Of a DNA stretch of 7,137 bases, positions 1 to 5,957 are shown one piece after another (position 1 is the first letter of the stretch; each line of letters starts with the position of its first letter). The stretch is taken from positions 1 through 7,137 of the forward strand of contig PBKF01000048.1 in assembly GCA_002722105.1 (NCBI GenBank), given 5' to 3'. This DNA comes from Fidelibacterota bacterium. GTDB taxonomy: Bacteria > Marinisomatota > Marinisomatia > Marinisomatales > UBA1611. Under the pieces are notes generated by a model, which was given only the letters and a program-made list of their open reading frames with translations, ran no database searches and had not been told where the DNA came from. Made by a program: the position numbers and the translations under genes.

Positions 1-581
1 CTCTTTTCTGGATGAAATTGCAACCCAATAACATTCTCCTTTTGAAATGCTGAGCAAAATTCAATATCATTATAACTAGCTATACTTATGACTTCATCAA
101 TAACTTGTTTTTGCACATAATAAGAATGCACAAAATAAAAAAACGATTCATCATCTATCTTATCAAATATTCCTATTCTATCTGATTTATTTCTAGATAT
201 TTTGATTTTATTCCACATAGTGTGAGGCACTATAATCTTTTGATCAGATATATTTCGGAATTTTATACATTCACCTTCCAAGACCCCTATGCCATCATTT
301 TCTTCAAACTCGAAGCTTTTCTTAACAAGCAATTGCATACCTAAACAAATACCTAAAATATATTTACCAGTATCAATAAACTCTAAAATAGGTTCAATTA
401 AGTTATTATTTCTAAGTTTATTCATAGCATATCCATATGCGCCAACACCAGGCAATATTAATGAACTAGTTTCTTTTAAATCTTCAGGGTTTGAAATAAT
501 GGTTGATTCAAGACCTATATTCTTAGCTGCATTCTTAATTGAGAAAATATTTCCCATTCCGTAATCAAGAATTCCTAACAC
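1..581 (-). CDS. hisH: HisH-like glutamine amidotransferase subunit (3' end cut off by window)
   Basis: This is a class I glutamine amidotransferase that releases ammonia from glutamine for a partner protein. My translation from GTG 581 gives 193 codons before the left edge, close to the usual length of about 200 for HisH, so only the extreme C-terminus is missing. It opens with GILDYGMGN (3-11). It carries the oxyanion-strand motif LPGVGAYG (43-50), the nucleophile elbow GICLGMQ with Cys79, and the catalytic His190 and Glu192 in QFHPEK (188-193). The GTG start is chosen because GAGG lies five bases before it and the family N-terminus begins there; a second GTG at 587 is less well placed. It overlaps the HisF-like gene by 17 bases, so the two are probably made in equal amounts. 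The cluster setting points to sugar amidation, not histidine synthesis; that role is inferred. One oddity is PHTMWN (119-124) where HisH normally has PHMGWN. Confidence 0.93.
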   Translation of the reverse strand, partial: MLGILDYGMGNIFSIKNAAKNIGLESTIISNPEDLKETSSLILPGVGAYGYAMNKLRNNNLIEPILEFIDTGKYILGICLGMQLLVKKSFEFEENDGIGVLEGECIKFRNISDQKIIVPHTMWNKIKISRNKSDRIGIFDKIDDESFFYFVHSYYVQKQVIDEVISIASYNDIEFCSAFQKENVIGLQFHPEK

Positions 582-1404
582 TAACACCTCTTTTATTTAA
601 ATAAATTTTAAGATCTGGAATTGAAAATCCTTTTTTAACATGACTTTGTTTTTCTATAAAATCTACATTTCCCTCAGAATAATCTGCATCTGAACTTTTC
701 AAGATAGGTAAATAATTGTAATGAAATGCTGATGCGATTGCTAAACCGCTAATTTGTGAATTAATTAAAATATCAGCATCAGATAAAGACCCAATACCTC
801 CATGAAAAATAATGGGAACACTTGCATATTCAATAGCTAGATCAATTAAATTTATATCTAAACCTCGCATAGTCCCATCATTATCAACAGAAGTAACGAC
901 TATTTCTCCTGCTCCTAGTTCTTGAACTTTTTCTAACCAATACTTTAAATTAACCCCTGTATGTTCTCGACCATTATCTATAAAGAGTAGGTATTCCCCA
1001 TCATTTTGTCTTATAACTTCCATAGATATAACAATTGTAGAAGAACCATAATATTCAGTTGATTCTTTTATAAAATCAGGTTTTTTTATGGCTGCCGTGT
1101 TAATTGATACCTTATCAGCGCCAGCCCTGAGGATCCTATGAATATCATTAAGATTTCTTATTCCACCACCAACTGTCATTGGTATGAAAATTTTTTCTGC
1201 AGTTTTTTCAATAATTTTTTCTAGTGAATTACGTTCATATAGGCTTGCAACGACATCTTGATAAATAAGTTCATCTATACCTTCTTGATAATAATATTTA
1301 GCAAATTTTTCAGGCTTCCCTAGAACCCTTAGTCCTTCTAAGTGAACACCTTTAACTAAATTTGGCCCTTTAATATCAATACGTGAAATTATTCGATGGT
1401 TCAT
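565..1404 (-). CDS. hisF: HisF-like subunit of a sugar-amidation (acetamidino-forming) system
   Basis: This is a (beta/alpha)8-barrel protein of the HisF family, 279 residues against about 253 for true HisF. Visible family features are the N-terminal RIDIKG with Asp10, VGGGI (78-82), GADKVSIN (95-102), GAGEI (164-168), TSVDNDGT (171-178) and the C-terminal LKIYL...GVSVR. The residues that form the ammonia gate at the bottom of the Thermotoga HisF barrel (Arg5, Glu46, Lys99, Glu167) align by eye with Arg4, Glu45, Lys98 and Glu167. The second cyclase aspartate (Asp130 in Thermotoga) is Glu129 here, in ISMEVIR. A tail of about 30 extra residues (roughly 230-260) sits before the last helix. These traits and the neighbours place it with HisF homologues that pass ammonia to a WbpG/PseA-type N-acetyl-sugar amidotransferase. 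The start ATG has AAGGA three bases upstream, and the gene overlaps the CMP-transferase gene by 29 bases. A role in histidine synthesis is unlikely but not excluded. Confidence 0.9.
   Translation of the reverse strand: MNHRIISRIDIKGPNLVKGVHLEGLRVLGKPEKFAKYYYQEGIDELIYQDVVASLYERNSLEKIIEKTAEKIFIPMTVGGGIRNLNDIHRILRAGADKVSINTAAIKKPDFIKESTEYYGSSTIVISMEVIRQNDGEYLLFIDNGREHTGVNLKYWLEKVQELGAGEIVVTSVDNDGTMRGLDINLIDLAIEYASVPIIFHGGIGSLSDADILINSQISGLAIASAFHYNYLPILKSSDADYSEGNVDFIEKQSHVKKGFSIPDLKIYLNKRGVSVRNS
585..590 (-). promoter_or_regulatory. Ribosome binding site deciding the hisH-like GTG start
   Basis: GAGGTG on the minus strand lies inside the end of the HisF-like gene. Its GAGG core is five bases from the GTG at 581. 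It is one of the better Shine-Dalgarno matches in the window and supports GTG 581 over the other GTG at 587, which overlaps the motif itself. Confidence 0.6.
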
Positions 1405-2095
1405 TAATCCTTGATTCAGCTAAATAATTTGCAAACTCAAAATCCAATTTTATATCAATATCAATAGAATATTTTCTCTTCATTTCATAGGCAAAAATTT
1501 TCTCTTTTAAAAAAAAGGTTTCTTGTTCTAAAAGTTTTTTTGTTTTACAAAGATAAATAGCTCCATTTAATTTAAAAAAATCAGAACGTTTTTTAGACTC
1601 ACCAACTTTTTTGATATTCTTTAAAAATCTTGACATATCCTTATTCTCAGGTAAAATATTAATTAAAGATGAGCTATGTTTTTCTTTGCATACTGAAATA
1701 ATTCCATCAGCTTTTTTTGAGATAATCAATTCGATTGATTCATCAATATGATTTTTGTTTCGAAAAGGGCTTGTTGGTTGTAATAGGATAATATATTCAA
1801 AATTCTTTTTCAAAGATTTAATAACATATTTAACAGATGAAAAACTGGAAGATTCATCAGTAGAAAATTCATTAGGTCTAAGTTGAACTTTTGACCCCAT
1901 CTGCTTAGCTATATTAAGAATATCATGACTATCACTTGAGACAATTAATTCATCAATATACTTACTATTCAAACCTGCATTGATTGTCCATCCTATCAAT
2001 GGAATACCAGCTAATGGCAATATATTCTTATTAGGAAGTCTTTTGCTCCCTCCTCGGGCTAAAATAATCCCCAAGACAGTTTTATTATTAATCAT
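1376..2095 (-). CDS. legF: CMP-nonulosonate (legionaminate-type) cytidylyltransferase
   Basis: This cytosolic enzyme uses CTP to activate the finished nonulosonic acid as a CMP-sugar for a glycosyltransferase, releasing pyrophosphate. The 239-residue protein is a single NeuA/KdsB-type domain of usual length for LegF or PtmB. The nucleotide-binding loop ARGGSKRLPNKN is at residues 13-24, with LQPTSPFR at 105-112. The sugar- and metal-binding stretch DIDIKLDFEFA is at 212-222. The ATG start overlaps the stop of the preceding nucleotidyltransferase gene as ATGA. The middle of the gene is very AT-rich: I count 27 G or C among the 120 bases 1501-1620. That region includes a run of eight T on the coding strand. 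Family membership is secure. The exact substrate (legionaminic acid or a derivative, as opposed to N-acetylneuraminic acid) is inferred from the upstream LegC and formyltransferase genes. Confidence 0.93.
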   Translation of the reverse strand: MINNKTVLGIILARGGSKRLPNKNILPLAGIPLIGWTINAGLNSKYIDELIVSSDSHDILNIAKQMGSKVQLRPNEFSTDESSSFSSVKYVIKSLKKNFEYIILLQPTSPFRNKNHIDESIELIISKKADGIISVCKEKHSSSLINILPENKDMSRFLKNIKKVGESKKRSDFFKLNGAIYLCKTKKLLEQETFFLKEKIFAYEMKRKYSIDIDIKLDFEFANYLAESRINEPSNNFTY

Positions 2096-3138
2096 AAGCT
2101 ATCTATCACCTTTTTATACTCAGCCCATTGCCCTATATCCGTCCACGCATCATCATTTATAGGATATACTCCAATTTTTAATCCTAAATCTTTTGCATCT
2201 TCAATTAGATTTGTAATGTGATAAAATTTATTCTTTGGTATTATTTCTAATACGTTTGGATTGAGTAAATAAAGTCCAGTGTTAACTAAAAAATCATATT
2301 TCGGTTTCTCATTAATACGATGAAGATTTCCATTTTTAGTTAATTCACAAGTTCCATATGGTATCACATATTCTTTGGCTGAAGCAACCAAAGTAATATC
2401 ATATTTAGCTTCAATATGAAATTTGTAGAGTTTTTCATAGTTTGTTTTGATTATTATATCACAATTAGTAACAAAAAAAGGTTTGTTAATTTTGTCTTTT
2501 AAAAAATGTAAGCTACCGGCGGTACCAAGCGGTTTAGATTCATCAATAAATTCATAGGTAAAAATTGGATCTAATTCATCAAAATATGCTTTAAGTATTT
2601 TCCCTTTGTAATTGATAGATAAATAAAACTTTAAACAACCTATTTCTGTGAATTTTTCAATAATATGCTCTATAATAGGTTTTTCATGTATGGGAACTAA
2701 TGGTTTAGGCAGAACATTAGTAAAAGGCTCAAGCCTAGACCCCTTACCTCCAGCCATAATTACCACAGGAACTTCATCTAAAACTTGAACATTTATTTTT
2801 GCGTCATCTAAATCTGACCAAGTATAATAATCTACTACACGATTGTTATCATCAACAATTGGGATCAAATCTATTTTAAGTGTTTGTAATAATTTTTTAG
2901 CATCTTCATTATTAAAATTATTTTCCACTAATATAGTGGGATTTGTATTGAAGCTTGAAGAAATATCATTAGAAAACTTAATACCTGATAAAATGCTTCT
3001 TCGCAAGTCTCCATCGGTAAGGGTTCCCAAAAGAAAAAGGTTGTCATCAATAACTAAAAGGCATTTTTCAGCAGTTTGGTCTAAATGCTTCATAGCTTCA
3101 CGAATAGTTATATTTGCTTTAACTAAAATGTTTTTCAT
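2092..3138 (-). CDS. ptmE: Sugar-1-phosphate nucleotidyltransferase with N-terminal CBS pair (PtmE type)
   Basis: The 348-residue protein has two parts. Residues 1 to about 115 form two CBS modules, each ending in the ligand-binding pattern Thr-x-x-Asp (TDGD at 41-44, TWSD at 106-109). Residues from about 123 form a sugar nucleotidyltransferase domain. That domain has the signature MAGGKGSRLEPFTNVLPKP (128-146), then LGTAGSL (204-210), a metal-binding Asp227 in NCD, and WTDIGQ (332-337). The same architecture occurs in Campylobacter PtmE, which makes a GDP-activated glucosamine-type sugar at the start of the legionaminic acid route. By analogy this enzyme probably supplies the nucleotide sugar for LegB and LegC; base preference (GTP or UTP) cannot be read from the sequence. 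It starts as ATGA on the end of the epimerase gene and ends as ATGA into the CMP-transferase gene. The CBS pair suggests control by an adenine nucleotide. Confidence 0.88.
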   Translation of the reverse strand: MKNILVKANITIREAMKHLDQTAEKCLLVIDDNLFLLGTLTDGDLRRSILSGIKFSNDISSSFNTNPTILVENNFNNEDAKKLLQTLKIDLIPIVDDNNRVVDYYTWSDLDDAKINVQVLDEVPVVIMAGGKGSRLEPFTNVLPKPLVPIHEKPIIEHIIEKFTEIGCLKFYLSINYKGKILKAYFDELDPIFTYEFIDESKPLGTAGSLHFLKDKINKPFFVTNCDIIIKTNYEKLYKFHIEAKYDITLVASAKEYVIPYGTCELTKNGNLHRINEKPKYDFLVNTGLYLLNPNVLEIIPKNKFYHITNLIEDAKDLGLKIGVYPINDDAWTDIGQWAEYKKVIDSL

Positions 3139-4295
3139 AAATCAAAGAATTCTTTCTTTGTATTGTTGGGAATTGATAATTCTTTAATAATCTTTTTTAT
3201 TTTTGATGAAGTGTTTCCTGATCCATAATAATTAAAAGTATTATCAAGCTTACTTTGAAATTTCTTTGTATATAAATAATTAATTGCAGCGGATATTGAA
3301 GATTCTTTATAGTCACAATCTATGATACTATCAGCCTTAACTCTTCCCAATTGCCTGTCACCTATATTTATAGTACCTATCTTAAAAGATGGCGCTTCAA
3401 GTAAGCCGCTAGATGAATTTCCAATTACTGCATCAACAAACTGTAATGTTGATAGGTATTTTACTCTACCCATTGATTTATATGAAATGGATTGTTTTTT
3501 ATGCTTTGCCACAAAATCATCGATCATTTTATTAATAATTCTTCCATCAGTATCAGAATTTGGATTAGTAAATATTAGAAAAGTATCTTTAAGTTTTTCG
3601 AGCGACTTTAAAAGAAATCCAAAATTCTTTTTTGAGGATTGGTCATCTAGGGTAACTGGATGGTATGTAATAATTAGATTCTTTTTTAAAAAACTTATTC
3701 CTAACTTTTTTTCTAATTTGTTTCTACTATAAAGTTTAGTTTTATTAATTACATCTACACCCAAACCACCTACACAAAATACATTTTTAGGATCTTCACC
3801 AAGTTGAATTACTCTATTTCTATATTCTTTTGTTGCAGTAAAATGCCATAATGCCATTTTTGAAATAGAATGTCGAATAGAATCATCAAATGCACCTGAA
3901 GTTTTTTCTCCTCCATGAATATGTGCAATAGGAATTCTTGCATAAAGCGCAGCTATACTTGCTGCTAACATTTCATATCTATCACCTAAAATAACTAATA
4001 TATTAGGGTTAAGCTTATTAAAAGCTTCTGAAAACCCAATTAAACCCAATGCCGTAGACTTTGAAATTGAAGAAGGGGTGTCCGAAGATAGTAACATTTC
4101 AACTTTATCATTAATATAAAAACCATCATTTTCAATTTCTTTATAGGTAAGTCCGTATTCTGGAGATAAATGCATTCCAGTAATTATTATTTGTAATTCC
4201 ATATCAAGGTCTTTATCAATTAATTTCATTAAAAAATATAGCAATCCATATTCAGCTCGAGTACCAGTAACAACACAAATTTTTCTTTTTTTCAT
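3135..4295 (-). CDS. legG: Hydrolysing UDP/GDP-sugar 2-epimerase of the NeuC/LegG family
   Basis: This enzyme removes the nucleotide from a 2-acetamido sugar nucleotide and inverts C2, giving the free manno-configured hexosamine used by the next synthase. The 386 residues match the normal family length and the GT-B-like fold. Motifs include GTRAEYG (11-17), GDRYEM (104-109), HIHGGE (125-130), SIRHSISKMA (139-148), YHPVT (211-215) and the phosphate-binding GNSSSG (292-297), followed by IGDRQLGR (311-318). No residue stands out as missing. It starts as ATGA on the stop of the synthase gene, with only a weak GAG-containing Shine-Dalgarno, so it probably relies on translational coupling. It could be read as neuC (UDP-GlcNAc to ManNAc). 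The aminotransferase and formyltransferase upstream favour the 2,4-diamino-trideoxy sugar of the legionaminic route, hence LegG; this choice is inferred. Confidence 0.92.
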   Translation of the reverse strand: MKKRKICVVTGTRAEYGLLYFLMKLIDKDLDMELQIIITGMHLSPEYGLTYKEIENDGFYINDKVEMLLSSDTPSSISKSTALGLIGFSEAFNKLNPNILVILGDRYEMLAASIAALYARIPIAHIHGGEKTSGAFDDSIRHSISKMALWHFTATKEYRNRVIQLGEDPKNVFCVGGLGVDVINKTKLYSRNKLEKKLGISFLKKNLIITYHPVTLDDQSSKKNFGFLLKSLEKLKDTFLIFTNPNSDTDGRIINKMIDDFVAKHKKQSISYKSMGRVKYLSTLQFVDAVIGNSSSGLLEAPSFKIGTINIGDRQLGRVKADSIIDCDYKESSISAAINYLYTKKFQSKLDNTFNYYGSGNTSSKIKKIIKELSIPNNTKKEFFDL

Positions 4296-5293
4296 TTTAT
4301 CAACTCATCAGCCTTGTAATTTCTATCAGAATATGTACCAATAATTGAATCCCATAGCATAGGTGAAATACCATCTCCTGGCCTTTTCACTGTAAGATTT
4401 TTTTCAGAAAATTTATCTCCTTTAAAAATTTCTTTTTTTGCAACAATTGATTTTCTTGCAATAAGGATATTTTTTTTCTCACTAGGACTTATCTTTTTTA
4501 TCCCATCACCCATAGCCTTTTCAATATTTCTAATTGCCTGAATCATTGATTTTAATTCATGCGGTTCCAAACTAGCCGCATGATCAGGTCCAGATAATTT
4601 TCTATTTAGTGTAAAATGTTTTTCTATGACTGAAGCGCCCATAGCAACAGCAGCAATTGGGACTTCTATTCCAAGAGTATGATCTGAATATCCTATCTGT
4701 ACTTTAAAATTTTTATAAATTGTCTGCATCGCATTCAAATTTACATCACTCATTGGTGTAGGATATTCTGTATTACAATGAAGTATGGTAAGATCATTTT
4801 TATTAACCCCTGCATCAATCAACACATCAATAGAGGATCTAACTTCCTCGAGTGACGCCATTCCTGTCGACATAATGACAGGCTTACCTAATCCGCCGAT
4901 ATGCCGTAGCAACGGAAGGTTCGTAATTTCTCCAGATGGGATTTTATAAATTTGTATATCAAATTCTGCCAAAAGATTAGCGCTTTCAATATCAAATGCA
5001 GTAGACAAAAATTGAACGTTCTTTTGCATACAGTAAGCAATCAACTCTTCATGCGCATATTTATCTAGCTCAAGCTGTTTAATCATTTCAAAGTGAGACT
5101 CATTATTTACAGTTAGTTTTTTTTGATAATCTGCTTTATCTGCTTTTTTTGTGACTAAAGAATCAGCTTTAAATGTTTGAAATTTTACAAAGTCAGCATC
5201 TGCTTCAGCAGCAACATCTATCAATTCTATTGCCATTTTAATTGAACCATTGTGATTAACGCCAGCTTCAGCAATAATAATGACTTTATCCAC
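4292..5293 (-). CDS. legI: Nonulosonic (legionaminic-type) acid synthase, NeuB/LegI family
   Basis: The enzyme condenses phosphoenolpyruvate with a six-carbon amino sugar to make a nine-carbon nonulosonic acid. From the GTG at 5293 the protein has 333 residues. The N-terminal TIM barrel has AEAGVNHNG (9-17 region), KFQTF (37-41), YKIPSGE (116-122), HCNTEYPTP (172-180), GYSDHT (201-206), EKHFTL (224-229) and GPDHAASLEP (235-244). A C-terminal SAF (antifreeze-like) domain follows from about 275, containing ARKSIVA and RPGDGISP. An upstream ATG at 5332 would add 13 residues and overlap the formyltransferase gene by 35 bases. GTG 5293 is preferred because it has the Shine-Dalgarno AAAGGTGA, sits four bases after the preceding stop, and gives the family's usual N-terminus. 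Part of the barrel is unusually GC-rich for this operon (56 of 120 bases at 4801-4920). LegI is preferred over NeuB from context and the AASLEP motif. Confidence 0.94.
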   Translation of the reverse strand: MDKVIIIAEAGVNHNGSIKMAIELIDVAAEADADFVKFQTFKADSLVTKKADKADYQKKLTVNNESHFEMIKQLELDKYAHEELIAYCMQKNVQFLSTAFDIESANLLAEFDIQIYKIPSGEITNLPLLRHIGGLGKPVIMSTGMASLEEVRSSIDVLIDAGVNKNDLTILHCNTEYPTPMSDVNLNAMQTIYKNFKVQIGYSDHTLGIEVPIAAVAMGASVIEKHFTLNRKLSGPDHAASLEPHELKSMIQAIRNIEKAMGDGIKKISPSEKKNILIARKSIVAKKEIFKGDKFSEKNLTVKRPGDGISPMLWDSIIGTYSDRNYKADELIK

Positions 5294-5297
5294 TATG

Positions 5298-5305
5298 TCA
5301 CCTTT
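5298..5305 (-). promoter_or_regulatory. Ribosome binding site deciding the legI GTG start
   Basis: AAAGGTGA on the minus strand includes the TGA stop of the formyltransferase gene. It is followed by four bases (CATA) and then GTG at 5293. This strong Shine-Dalgarno directly before a GTG argues that the synthase starts there, not at the ATG at 5332, and that the two genes are translationally coupled. Confidence 0.65.
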
Positions 5306-5957
5306 CCGGGTTGTATTCAAATCTATGACCATAGATTTCTATGAATGGCGCTGGTTTCTGAGGGTAATATGTAGCTCTGATTCTTTCATTTATCTCATCC
5401 TCTCCCATAGATGGATCAATTGTTGCTAACTGTTCCAATTCATATCTTTTGAAAGGTTTTCTTTTCCAATTTTCTTCACATACTGGAAGTTTGTTATGTA
5501 ATACAATATATTCTAATATTTCTTTATATAGGACTAGTTGAGAACTGTATGTTTTATCGCTTAAACTTTTTACTGTCTCATCATTATTTATTGAAAATCG
5601 ATTAACACCAATAATTTCCCCCGTATCTACTTTTGAATTCATAATATGTGCAGTACATCCAAATTGTTTTGCTTTATCAAATATTGCAAAATTAAAGCAT
5701 CCTATGCCAGGATATTCAGGTGGACCAGGATGAAAATTGATATTCCATCTTTTTGTTTTATTTAAAATTTCTTTTGGTATAATCCATGGTGAGATATAAG
5801 ATATTAAAATATCATAGTGATTATTAGTAAGATCTTTAGGAAATGGGTCATTTATATCGCCAAAATAAACATCACAATCATCAATGAATTTTTTTATAAA
5901 TAAAATTGCTTTTTCTACACCAGGTTTTTCCTTTTTAGCTAATATACAAATCTTCAT
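5298..5957 (-). CDS. Short sugar N-formyltransferase (formyl-THF dependent)
   Basis: The 219-residue protein is a formyltransferase catalytic domain like those of methionyl-tRNA formyltransferase, ArnA and sugar N-formyltransferases. These move a formyl group from N10-formyltetrahydrofolate to a primary amine. The catalytic triad is visible: Asn74 and His76 in NINFHPGPP (72-80), and Asp111 in KVDTGEII (109-116). HPGPPEYPGIG (76-86) forms the folate-side loop. A family-typical RATYYPQKPAPF (194-205) ends the fold, and no C-terminal tRNA-binding domain follows. It lies between the aminotransferase and the synthase, where legionaminic acid clusters usually carry the LegH acetyltransferase. The likely acceptor is therefore the 4-amino group made by LegC, giving a 7-formamido nonulosonic acid. 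The acceptor is inferred; the fold and catalytic residues are seen. It starts as ATGA on the aminotransferase stop. Confidence 0.88.
   Translation of the reverse strand: MKICILAKKEKPGVEKAILFIKKFIDDCDVYFGDINDPFPKDLTNNHYDILISYISPWIIPKEILNKTKRWNINFHPGPPEYPGIGCFNFAIFDKAKQFGCTAHIMNSKVDTGEIIGVNRFSINNDETVKSLSDKTYSSQLVLYKEILEYIVLHNKLPVCEENWKRKPFKRYELEQLATIDPSMGEDEINERIRATYYPQKPAPFIEIYGHRFEYNPER

Noticed and set aside
289..564. Plus-strand open frame of 91 codons
   Set aside because: It lies opposite the hisH-like gene, whose minus-strand translation has a full set of amidotransferase motifs; the plus-strand product has no family features.
565..1404. hisF and hisH as part of a histidine biosynthesis operon
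   Set aside because: No other his gene is present, the cyclase aspartate is replaced by glutamate, and all neighbours are nonulosonate genes.
2843..3187. Plus-strand open frame of 114 codons
   Set aside because: It is antisense to the CBS region of the PtmE-type gene and the end of legG; no recognisable domain.
3682..3693. T6A6 palindrome considered as a terminator or binding site
   Set aside because: It lies inside the legG reading frame, has no GC stem, and encodes ordinary Phe-Leu-Lys-Lys codons.
3322..3732. Plus-strand open frame of 136 codons
   Set aside because: It is antisense to the conserved C-terminal half of the LegG epimerase, with a low-complexity hydrophobic product and no convincing ribosome site; a shadow frame.
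5298..5957. Methionyl-tRNA formyltransferase
   Set aside because: At 219 residues it lacks the C-terminal tRNA-binding domain and sits within a sugar operon.
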